Of a stretch of DNA of 22,229 nucleotides, positions 7,711 to 16,403 are shown piece after piece. Positions within the stretch are counted from its first letter, which is position 1. Every line of letters starts with the position of its first letter. The position numbers and the translations under genes were made by a program. This stretch comes from Actinomycetes bacterium (GTDB taxonomy: Bacteria > Actinomycetota > Acidimicrobiia > Acidimicrobiales > RAAP-2). Location: positions 1-22,229 of the forward strand of contig JAJYMD010000178.1 of the NCBI GenBank assembly GCA_021787255.1. Direction: 5' to 3'. The notes below the pieces were generated by a model. That model was not told the origin of the DNA, did not search any database, and saw nothing but the letters and a program-made list of their open reading frames with translations.

Positions 7711-7740
7711 GTGAACCGGAGCCACCGCGTTGCCGTTCAC
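7711..7740. repeat. inverted repeat GTGAAC-N18-GTTCAC
   Basis: GTGAAC (7711-7716) and GTTCAC (7735-7740) form a spaced inverted repeat. It lies in the 151-base gap between the cupin and the first transporter ATPase gene, which otherwise shows no gene and no convincing promoter. The half-sites are 24 bases apart, compatible with a dimeric regulator, but the repeat is short and could be chance. Confidence 0.3.
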
Positions 7741-7825
7741 TTGCACCTTGGAGCTGCAGCCGCGACGGGCTCGACGCGACACGGGCGCTACATTTGCTCC
7801 GTGCGAACGGGTGGTCGCTCTGCGA

Positions 7826-8928
7826 ATGTCCACCGCGGCGGGGGGCCTGCACCGAGCCGAGGCCGCTGCGGCCGAGCTCGTTCGGCGAGCTGACGCAGTG
7901 CCGCTTCTGGAGATCGCGGATCTCCGGGTCCGCTTCGACACCGCGGACGGTTCCGTCCAAGCAGTGCGGGGCGTGTCCTTCGCCGTCGAGGCGGGGCACA
8001 CCCTCGGGATCGTCGGCGAATCGGGATCGGGCAAGAGCGTCGCCACGCAGGCCGCCTTCGGGTTCGCGAGAGGGGCGAATGTCAGCGGGCGAGCCTTGTT
8101 CGAAGGCCGGGACCTGCTCACGATGAGCGAGAAGGAGCTTCGGGCCGTGCGCGGCGCGCGCGTCGGCATGATCTTCCAGGACCCGCTTACGAGCCTCCAT
8201 CCGATGTACCGGGTCGGATGGCAGATCGGCGAAGGGATCCGGGCGCACGACCGCTCCGCCACCAGGCGCGAGACGCGATCGCGGGCAGCCGAGCTCATGG
8301 CCCGCGTGGGGATACCACATCCCCACGAGCGCCTCGACGATTACCCTCACCAGTTCTCCGGTGGCATGCGCCAGCGCGTGATGATCGCGATGGCGCTGGC
8401 GCTCAGGCCGTCTCTCCTTATCGCGGACGAGCCGACGACCGCGCTCGACCCGACCGTCCAGGCGCAGATCCTCGAGCTGTTGCGTGAGCTCAGGGACGAC
8501 CTGGGCACGGCGATCATCCTGATCACGCACGATCTCGGCGTCATCGCCGAGATCGCCGACGACGTCGTCGTCCTCTACGCCGGCACGATAATGGAAGAGG
8601 CGCGGGTGAAGGATCTGTTCCGCGACCATCACCATCCCTACACCGAGGGACTCCTGGGCTCGCTCCCCAGCGCGGGAGTGCCGAAGGGTGAGCTCGTGCC
8701 CATCGAGGGCCAGCCCCCGAGCCCGATCGACCCGCCACCGGGTTGCCCCTTCGGGCCGCGCTGCGTGTACCGCACGTCAACGTGCGCACTCCGGGCGCCT
8801 CCGCTCGTGGAGATCCCCGGGCAGCTTCGTCACCGCTCTGCCTGCGTGCTCCCGACGGACCCTGTCCTCCGCCAGTCGGCGCGCGCGGCGCACCGCCCCG
8901 CCGTGGCACATGGGGCGCCCCAGGGCCG

Positions 8929-8932
<4 letters not shown>
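7826..8932 (+). CDS. peptide/nickel-type ABC importer ATP-binding protein (DppD/OppD-like)
   Basis: A 368-residue ATPase that drives import through the two permeases encoded downstream. Seen are Walker A GESGSGKS, the Q-loop in [12 protein letters not shown], the signature FSGGMRQR, Walker [13 protein letters not shown] and the switch His in LITHDL. The C-terminal oligopeptide/dipeptide extension follows, with four cysteines in [11 protein letters not shown] and SAC. This cysteine cluster is known to hold an iron-sulfur cluster in some Dpp/Opp ATPases. The start is uncertain: ATG at 7826 is chosen, and GTG at 7898 would start directly before [11 protein letters not shown] (344 residues). It overlaps the next ATPase by four bases. 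Confidence 0.93.
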
Positions 8933-10007
<1,075 letters not shown>

Positions 10008-10014
<7 letters not shown>

Positions 10015-11021
10015 CCCCCCCGGGAGTCGCAGGATCTCGATCGCTCGAGGACGGGGCAGCCGGAGACCCGGCTTCGAGCGGAGCGGCGCCGCGGCGGGTC
10101 ATCCAGGGTCGGAGCCCCTGGCTCCTCGCCTTCGAGCGCTTCCGGCGTGACCGCTTCGCCCTCGTCGCGCTTGGCGTGATCGTGCTCATCGTCTGCGCCG
10201 CGATCTTCGCCCCGCTCATCGCGGCCGGGACCGGCCATGGCGTCAACACGCAATACTCGACAGCCGGCCTCACCGCCACAGGGCTTCCCCGCCCTCCGAG
10301 CGCGGTCTTCCCGCTGGGCACCGACGACCTTGGCCGAACACTGCTCGTCCGGGTCGCCTACGGGGCGCGTGTCTCGCTCATGGTGGGGGTGCTCGCCACG
10401 CTGCTGACCGTGACCATCGGTGCCGCGCTGGGACTCGTCGCCGGCTACTTCGGAAGGGCAGTGGACACCTTGATCGCACGCGCCGTCGACGTGATGCTCT
10501 CCATCCCGTTCCTGCTCTTCGCCATCGCGCTCGCTTCCGTGGTGTCGGTGACGCCCCTCCATCTCGGCCCGCTCACGCTCGGTCAGGGCGTCCCGATAGT
10601 CGTCCTGGTCATCGGCATCTTCAGCTGGGCGACTGTCGCGAGGGTCGTGCGGGGTCAGGTCATCGCCATCCGCAACCGCGAGTACATCGAGGCGGCCCGA
10701 GCCATGGGCGCGTCGTCGTGGCGGATCATCGTCGTCGACGTGCTCCCGAACGTGCTCCCCACGATCATCGTGTACGCGACTCTCCTGATCCCCGTGAGCA
10801 TCGTCGCGGAGGCGGCCCTTTCCTACCTCGGAGTTGGGGTCCCGCCGCCGACTGCGGACTGGGGAGCGATGATCGCCGAGGCGCAGAGCTATTACCAGCA
10901 GGCATGGTGGTTTCTTGCGTTCCCGAGCATCGCGCTCCTCCTCACGACCCTCGCCTTCAACGTCGTGGGCGACGGCGTGCGTGACGCAATCGACCCGCGG
11001 GCGACGGGATTCAGGCCGTAG
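10008..11021 (+). CDS. ABC importer permease (DppC/OppC-like)
   Basis: A 337-residue inner-membrane permease. A cytoplasmic N-terminal part is followed by the first membrane span (about 51-70, [20 protein letters not shown]). [10 protein letters not shown], the typical C-subunit motif, precedes the transport domain of five further spans. The EAA loop that contacts the ATPases is seen as [16 protein letters not shown]. The start is GTG at 10008, seven bases inside the previous gene, with GAAGGTGG about three bases upstream. The C-terminus DPRATGFRP is normal for the family. It forms the pore together with the next gene product. Confidence 0.94.
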
Positions 11022-11033
11022 CGGTCGAAGACC

Positions 11034-11999
11034 ATGATCACGTTCCTCGTTCGACGCCTGGCCCTCGGCCTTCTGGTCATGTGGCTCGTCACGGTGATCG
11101 TGTTCATCATTTTCTACATCGGACCCGGCCCGGCCGATGTGGCGCGAGCGCTGGCAGGGCGCGACGCTCCGCCTGCGACCGTGGCATTGATCGCCCGCCG
11201 CCTTCTCCTTGACCGCCCCTGGTACGTGCAGTACGGGCATTTCCTCTGGGGGCTCGTCCACGGCAATCTCGGGTACGACTACTTCCACGACCAGCCGGTG
11301 ACGTCGATCGTCGCGCAGGGGATCCCGATCACACTTTCCCTGATCGTCGGTGCAGCACCGCTCTGGCTCTTCCTCGGAGTGATGAGCGGTGTGAACTCGG
11401 CGCAGCGCCCGCGGTCGTTCCGTGATCGGTTCTTCACGACGCTCGCTCTGTTCTTCTACTCGACGCCCACCTTCGTCCTGGGGGTTCTCCTCATACTGTT
11501 CCTCTACTACCAGCTCACGATCCATGGGATCGCCTTGTTCCCCGGGTCGGGGTTCACCCCGCTGACGCAGAGCCCGCTCGAGTGGTTCCGAGGCTTGGTG
11601 CTGCCGTGGCTGACCCTCGCTCTCGTCACGGCCGCCACGTACACGCGGCTCACGCGATCGTCGATGCTCGACGTGCTCGGCGAGGACTACGTCCGCACGG
11701 CGAGGGCGAAAGGCCTGAGCGAGCGCAGGGTGGTGTACCGCCACGCGCTGAGGGCTGCGCTCACGCCGATCATGACCCAATTCGGCATCGACGTCGGCAC
11801 GCTCGTCGGCGGAACCGTCATCACCGAGCAGGTCTTCGGCCTCCCCGGCTTGGGGTGGACCGCGGTCCATGCGATCCAAGAGCAGGACCTCCCTGTCATC
11901 ATCGGGATCGTCATCGTGGCGTCGGCAGCGGTCGTGGTCTGCAACATCGTGGTCGACGCGCTCTACGCCCTCGTCGACCCCCGCGTCCGGCTCCACTGA
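11034..11999 (+). CDS. ABC importer permease (DppB/OppB-like)
   Basis: A 321-residue inner-membrane permease. The N-terminal span (LVRRLALGLLVMWLVTVIVFIIFY, about 4-27) is followed by the periplasmic region with RLLLDRPWYVQYGHFLWG, typical of B subunits. The EAA loop is YVRTARAKGLSERRVVYRHALR, with GGTVITEQVFGLPGLG after it. It begins 12 bases after the C subunit. The gene order ATPase-ATPase-C-B is the reverse of the common B-C-D-F order. No binding protein gene is next to it; the nearest is at 16404, beyond two peptidase genes. Confidence 0.94.
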   Translation: MITFLVRRLALGLLVMWLVTVIVFIIFYIGPGPADVARALAGRDAPPATVALIARRLLLDRPWYVQYGHFLWGLVHGNLGYDYFHDQPVTSIVAQGIPITLSLIVGAAPLWLFLGVMSGVNSAQRPRSFRDRFFTTLALFFYSTPTFVLGVLLILFLYYQLTIHGIALFPGSGFTPLTQSPLEWFRGLVLPWLTLALVTAATYTRLTRSSMLDVLGEDYVRTARAKGLSERRVVYRHALRAALTPIMTQFGIDVGTLVGGTVITEQVFGLPGLGWTAVHAIQEQDLPVIIGIVIVASAAVVVCNIVVDALYALVDPRVRLH

Positions 12000-12098
12000 C
12001 CGGACGCAGCCCTGTGCCCCGAGATCGAGCGGCCCTCGGCGTCGCCGGCGTGAGGCATCCCCGCGACCTTCGTCGGCGTCGCGCGCGGTGGCGCTCGT

Positions 12099-12135
12099 TT
12101 GCCTGGCAGAGGGTCGAAACTTACAGTTGCCGAGG
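12099..12135 (+). promoter_or_regulatory. promoter with leaderless GTG start for DUF885 peptidase
   Basis: TTGCCT (12099-12104) and TACAGT (12122-12127) are separated by exactly 17 bases and match the -35 and -10 consensus at four positions each. Transcription would begin about seven bases after the -10 box, at the GTG of 12135, giving a leaderless message. It lies in the 135-base gap after the importer genes, so the peptidase may be expressed separately from the importer. Confidence 0.45.
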
Positions 12136-13796
12136 TGACGCCCGACGACCTCGTGTCCAAGCTCTTCGACGTCGTGGTGCGCTTCCACCCGATGGACGAG
12201 CTGGTCTTCGGGCTCGCCGACTGCGACGACCGCCTCCCGGACCTGAGCAAAGAGGCCCAGGCGGAAGAGGTCGCCACCCTGCGCGAGGTGGCGAATGCCG
12301 TCGCGCTCATCGACGACGCCGACGCATGCGAGAGCGAGCGCCAGGCGATCGACCTCGTGCGGAGCAGCGCCGCGGTCAAAGCGGACGCGGCGGCCGTCCC
12401 GCTCGTCGAGTTTGCAGTGAGCGACTTCCAGGGGTCTCCTGTGGCCTGGGTGCTTGCCATGCTCCCCAAGGCACCGCTCGCGACCCGGGCGCACGCCGAC
12501 GCGTACCTCGCCAGGCTCGAGGCGCTGCCCGCGTTCTTGGAGACGGCGGCGGCGCGTCACCGGGACGGCGTGGCCGCCGGCCGGCTCCCGGTCCGCCGGC
12601 TGGTCCACGCCGCGATCGCCCAGCTCGACACCTTCTTGTCCGATCACGAGGTGGGGGGCCTGCGCCGCACGCGCGAGGGCGACGCGTTGTTCGTCGAGCG
12701 CCTCGAGAGCGCGCTGAGCGACAAGGTGCGCCCCGCACTCGGCCGGTATCGAGAGACGCTTGCGTCGGAACTCCTCGACGCCGGGCGCGACGACGAGCAC
12801 TGCGGCCTGTCCCGCCTGCCCGACGGCGAGGAGATGTACGCGGCGCTCGCCCGCTTGTACACCTCCGTCGAGCGGACACCACGAGGCCTCCATCGCACCG
12901 GCCTCGAGCTCGCGGAGCAGATCAACGAGGAGTACCGCGAGCTCGGAGGACATCTCTGGCACACGACCGACCTCGAGGCGGTCCTCGAGCGGCTCCGCTC
13001 CGATCCCGAGCTGCGCTACCAGGACGGCGAAGAGATCCTCACGGATGCACGAGCGGCGCTCGCTCGGGCCGAGGAGGCGGCGCCGCGATGGTTCGGCACG
13101 CTGCCGGGCACGTCGTGCATGATCGAGCCGGTGCCGGCCGTCGAGGCGGAGAGCGCCCCTCCGTACTACATGCCGCCTGCGCTCGACGGCTCACGTCCCG
13201 GGACGTGCTTCTTCAACACCTCCCGGGCGAACGAGCGCTCGCGGGCGGACACGGAGGCGGTCGCCTTCCACGAGACTGTGCCTGGCCACCACTTCCAGCT
13301 GACGATCACCCAGGAACAGTTGCCGTCGCTGCCCCGGCGGGTGCTGGTCGACACCGCCTGCGTCGAGGGCTGGGCCCTGTATGCCGAGCGGCTGGCGGAC
13401 GAGATGGGGCTGTATGGCGACGACCTCGGCCGGCTCGGCATGCTCACTGCCGACATGTGGCGCGCCGGCCGACTGGTGGTCGATACGGGGATCCACCTCA
13501 TGGGTTGGACCCGACAGCAGGCGGTGGACTGGTTCCGCGCGAACGTGCCTCTTCCCAGGGTCACCATCGAGGCGGAGGTGAACCGCTACATCGTCTATCC
13601 AGGTCAGGCGCTGGCGTTCATGGTCGGCCGGCTCGAGCTCATCCGGCTGCGGCGCGAAGCGGCCGAGCGGCTCGGGGGACGCTTCGCCCTTCGTGACTTC
13701 CACGACGTCGTGCTCGGAGCCGGGCCGCTCCCCCTGGCGGCGATGGGCGGGGTGGTCGAGCGGTGGGTCGAGCGGCGCTTGGCGTCGCCGGCATGA
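12135..13796 (+). CDS. DUF885 family zinc metallopeptidase-like protein
   Basis: A 553-residue DUF885 protein, near the usual family length. The zinc motif is HETVPGHH (379-386, HExxPGH form), with the third-ligand region EGWALYAE (411-418). The gluzincin-like helical fold is family knowledge. FNTSRANERSR before the motif and NRYIVYPGQALAFMVG near the C-terminus are also family-typical. There is no signal peptide, so it probably acts in the cytosol on imported peptides. The start is uncertain: GTG at 12135 has no ribosome binding site but sits where a leaderless promoter would begin, and an in-frame TTG at 12099 would add 12 residues. It is convergent with the S9 peptidase. Confidence 0.9.
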   Translation: MTPDDLVSKLFDVVVRFHPMDELVFGLADCDDRLPDLSKEAQAEEVATLREVANAVALIDDADACESERQAIDLVRSSAAVKADAAAVPLVEFAVSDFQGSPVAWVLAMLPKAPLATRAHADAYLARLEALPAFLETAAARHRDGVAAGRLPVRRLVHAAIAQLDTFLSDHEVGGLRRTREGDALFVERLESALSDKVRPALGRYRETLASELLDAGRDDEHCGLSRLPDGEEMYAALARLYTSVERTPRGLHRTGLELAEQINEEYRELGGHLWHTTDLEAVLERLRSDPELRYQDGEEILTDARAALARAEEAAPRWFGTLPGTSCMIEPVPAVEAESAPPYYMPPALDGSRPGTCFFNTSRANERSRADTEAVAFHETVPGHHFQLTITQEQLPSLPRRVLVDTACVEGWALYAERLADEMGLYGDDLGRLGMLTADMWRAGRLVVDTGIHLMGWTRQQAVDWFRANVPLPRVTIEAEVNRYIVYPGQALAFMVGRLELIRLRREAAERLGGRFALRDFHDVVLGAGPLPLAAMGGVVERWVERRLASPA

Positions 13797-13846
13797 GGCG
13801 CCCGCGCGCCGAGGACCAGTGGTGGTGAGGTGTCGGCCGTCCCCCC

Positions 13847-15943
13847 TCAGCGACCGAGGCTCTTGTGGAGGAACCTCAGCTCGTGGAGCAACAGGTTCTC
13901 GTGGTCTTGCGGGTCGACCACCATGTGCGTCGCGGTAGGGATGAGCAGGAGCTCGTGCTGCTTGCCCGCAGCGAGCAGCGCTGCCGACGTTCGCAGGGCG
14001 TCTGCGACGACGACGTTGTCGTCGGCGAGGCCGTGGACGATGAGCAACGGACGGCGGAGGCGGGCCGCCTCGAGCACCGGAGAGCAACGGACGTAGTTCT
14101 CGGGCGTCTCGTCGGGGTGCCCGAGGAAGCGTTCCAGACAGTAGGTGTCGGACATGCGCACGTCGGCGGGGGCGGCGCCTGCCACTGCGGCGTGGAACAC
14201 GTCGGGCCGGCGGAGCACGCAGGCGAGAGCGAGCAGCCCGCCGTACGACCACCCGCGGATCGCCACTTTGCCGAGGTCGAGGTCCGTGCAGGACTCCGCC
14301 GCCCCCTCCAGCGCCGCGATTTGGTCCGCGATCACCGCGGTCAGCATGTCGCCGTAGACCTCGCGCTCCCACTCCGGTCCTCTGCCCGGGGTCCCGGCAC
14401 CATCGGCGATCACCACGGCGAAGCCCTGCTCGGCGAACCACTGGGCTTCGACGAAGTACCAGTGACGTGCGCGCGTCACCCGCTGCACAGCGGGCCCGGC
14501 GTAGGGGAACATGAGAACGGGGAGCCGACGGGCGCCTTCCTCGTGGGAGCTGGGGAGGACGAGCGCGGTGCGAAGGCGCCGCGGCCCCACCGAGAGCCAC
14601 CAGATCCTGGGCGCGACGGCCGGCGGTTCCTCGAGGCAGGCGATCCGTCGCCCTCCGAGCGTCGGGCCGCTGATCACGAAGCGATGGCCGTGCTCGGTGA
14701 AGGACTCGAGCACCGCCGTGTCACCGCCCAGGCTCAGCCGGTGGAGCCCAGGTTCCTCGGTGAGCCGCGTGGCGCCGTCTTCTTCCGTGTAGCGCCAGAC
14801 GTGGCACTCCGTCGGCTCGGTCGACGCGACGAACCAGACCGCCTCGCCCGCGGCGCCGGCGACCTCGCGAACCTGCAGGCCGTCTCCGGTCACAAGCTCG
14901 CCGTCGATCACCAGGCGTCGGGAGCCGCCGACGTCGGAGACGACCACCAGGCGCCCTGAGCCCGTGCGCAGCGGCACGCCCGGGACGAGGTCCACCCAGT
15001 GCTTGTCAATGCCTTCCCACACACACGCCGTCTCGCCGCTAGCCGGGTCGACAGCGAGGATTCGCACGGTCCGCTGGTCCCGGCTCTGGACGCTTGCGAG
15101 CGGCCCGAGCCGGTCCCACGCAGCGGTCGTGAGGTACTCGAACGCCTCGTGGTCCCAGAGCACCTCCCGGCGTGTGCCGTCGAGGTCGTAGACGAACAGC
15201 GAGACCTCGGCGTTCGCCGTCCCGGCGACGGGGTAGCGCATCTGCCGTGGCTCGGCACCGGGATCCGAGGGGTCGGTGAGCCACCAGCGCTCCACCGAAC
15301 CGTTGTCGACGCGGGCGACGAGCAGCTTCGTGCCGTCGGGCGACCACCAGTGCCCTCTCAGCCGGCCCATCTCCTCTGCAGCGACGTGCTCGGGCAGCCC
15401 GTAGGTGACGTCGGGAGCCTCGGGCGATGCGAGGGGGCGGTCCGTGCCGCCGGAAAGCTCGATCACGTGGAGCGCGCCGTCGGTGACGTAGGAGACCCGC
15501 GACGCGCCGGGGTCGATGCGCGGGTCGACCGCTGGGCCGGCGGAGGGGAGCCAACGGACGCCGCCGTCGATGGAGACGGTCCACAGCCGGCCATCGAGGC
15601 TGAAGACGGACGTCGTGGCGGATCGGTCCGCGGAGTACGCGACGATCCCCGTCGAGCGCTCGCGGACTCGTTCGCGCCGTATCCGCTCGTCTTCGGGTAA
15701 CGCGCCTCCGCCACCGAGCGCCGAGGGGTCGGCGAGGAGACGCTCACCGCCTTCGTCGAGCGCCCACAGGCAGCTCGCACGATCTCGGCCGTCGCGGCTC
15801 CGCAGGAAGAGGACCCGTGAACCGTCGTCTGCGATCGTGAACTGGCGCGGGACTCCGAGGGTGAAGCGCTGGGTCTGCGCGAGCTGGCGCGCCAGCTCAC
15901 GAAGAGAGTCCGTTGCAGCCGGGTCCGTGACTGGGCTGTCCAT
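13847..15943 (-). CDS. S9 family peptidase, dipeptidyl peptidase IV-like
   Basis: A 698-residue serine peptidase with an N-terminal beta-propeller (about 25-420, including WWSPDGTKLLVARVD) and a C-terminal alpha/beta hydrolase domain. The catalytic triad is visible as Ser566 in RGWSYGG, Asp641 in HGLADDNVV and His673 in TATHMV. The spacings (75 and 32) are close to those of DPP-IV. The Glu needed to hold the substrate N-terminus is probably in HVAAEEMGR of the propeller. No signal peptide is seen, so a cytosolic dipeptidase-releasing role is likely. The start is ATG at 15943 with GGAAAG upstream; in-frame codons to 16291 lie in the regulatory region and are not family-like. It pairs functionally with the convergent metallopeptidase and the importer. 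Confidence 0.93.
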   Translation of the reverse strand: MDSPVTDPAATDSLRELARQLAQTQRFTLGVPRQFTIADDGSRVLFLRSRDGRDRASCLWALDEGGERLLADPSALGGGGALPEDERIRRERVRERSTGIVAYSADRSATTSVFSLDGRLWTVSIDGGVRWLPSAGPAVDPRIDPGASRVSYVTDGALHVIELSGGTDRPLASPEAPDVTYGLPEHVAAEEMGRLRGHWWSPDGTKLLVARVDNGSVERWWLTDPSDPGAEPRQMRYPVAGTANAEVSLFVYDLDGTRREVLWDHEAFEYLTTAAWDRLGPLASVQSRDQRTVRILAVDPASGETACVWEGIDKHWVDLVPGVPLRTGSGRLVVVSDVGGSRRLVIDGELVTGDGLQVREVAGAAGEAVWFVASTEPTECHVWRYTEEDGATRLTEEPGLHRLSLGGDTAVLESFTEHGHRFVISGPTLGGRRIACLEEPPAVAPRIWWLSVGPRRLRTALVLPSSHEEGARRLPVLMFPYAGPAVQRVTRARHWYFVEAQWFAEQGFAVVIADGAGTPGRGPEWEREVYGDMLTAVIADQIAALEGAAESCTDLDLGKVAIRGWSYGGLLALACVLRRPDVFHAAVAGAAPADVRMSDTYCLERFLGHPDETPENYVRCSPVLEAARLRRPLLIVHGLADDNVVVADALRTSAALLAAGKQHELLLIPTATHMVVDPQDHENLLLHELRFLHKSLGR

Positions 15944-16040
15944 GGCACGAGCTTTCCATCGCCGCCGGAGTCCCTCCAGCGCCCGGCGCCTCGGCGGCGC
16001 GCCGGCTGGAGGGGTGACGCGCAGACGGACGCGACTGAGC

Positions 16041-16069
16041 TTGACGCACCACGGTGGTGTGGGCACAAT
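16041..16069 (+). promoter_or_regulatory. promoter for solute-binding protein gene with operator in spacer
   Basis: TTGACG (16041-16046) and CACAAT (16064-16069) are 17 bases apart and match consensus at five and four positions. The spacer holds a perfect 13-base palindrome, CACCAC-G-GTGGTG, at 16047-16059. A regulator bound there would block polymerase, so this looks like a repressed, substrate-inducible promoter (inference). A weaker divergent promoter for the S9 peptidase, TTCGCA (16095-16090) with TATTGT (16070-16065) and a 19-base spacer, would share the same -10 base pairs. Confidence 0.55.
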
Positions 16070-16081
16070 ATCCGACCAAGT

Positions 16082-16096
16082 GTTCGAATTGCGAAC
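16082..16096. repeat. palindrome GTTCG-AATTG-CGAAC, possible operator
   Basis: A perfect 5+5 inverted repeat with a five-base centre. It lies just downstream of the predicted transcription start (about 16076) of the binding protein transcript and over the -35 region of the possible divergent peptidase promoter. The position suits an operator controlling both directions, which is inference. Confidence 0.4.
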
Positions 16097-16403
16097 GGAA
16101 CCGGCTGACAGGAGGTGGATCGCACCGGTGGAAGGGTGGGTGCGGGGGCACGTTCGAGGAGCGATGGCCCCGGCGGACCGCGCGTAGAGCCGTCCTGACT
16201 CGGGAGACGGCAGATCACAGTGTCGCTGCGGGACCCCGTCCCGGAGGGGAGCCCGCCCGGTGCTCCCCGGTTCGGCTCCCCGACGGTGCAACTTTTTTCA
16301 TGCCGATCGAGGTACCGATGGAGCGAGAGCACCGGCGCGTGCCGCTGGCAGCGGCTGGGGCCGCGGCCCGATTGTGTTTGTCGTGGTTGAAAGGATCATG
16401 GAG
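16097..16403 (+). promoter_or_regulatory. long structured 5' leader of the solute-binding protein gene
   Basis: About 330 bases separate the predicted transcription start from the binding protein ATG. The leader has a strong AGGAGGT (16110-16116) followed by a 19-codon frame from GTG 16128 to TAG 16185-16187, with a second purine-rich site before an internal ATG at 16164. Next is a tight hairpin, CGGGAC/GTCCCG (16229-16243, three-base loop). GGGGAGC (16246-16252) can pair with GCTCCCC (16262-16268), or GGGGAGCC (16246-16253) with GGCTCCCC (16274-16281), but not both. A T6 run follows at 16293-16298. Leader peptide, competing stems and T-run together resemble an attenuator, but this is inference. 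From 16300 to 16403 I see nothing further. Confidence 0.4.

Noticed and set aside
11582..13696. A 704-codon plus-strand open frame
   Set aside because: It overlaps the permease and DUF885 genes in another frame and is an Arg/Pro/Gly-rich shadow without family motifs.
16293..16298. Intrinsic terminator at the T6 run
   Set aside because: The nearest strong stem ends 11 bases before the T-run, too far for a classical terminator; kept only as part of a possible attenuator.
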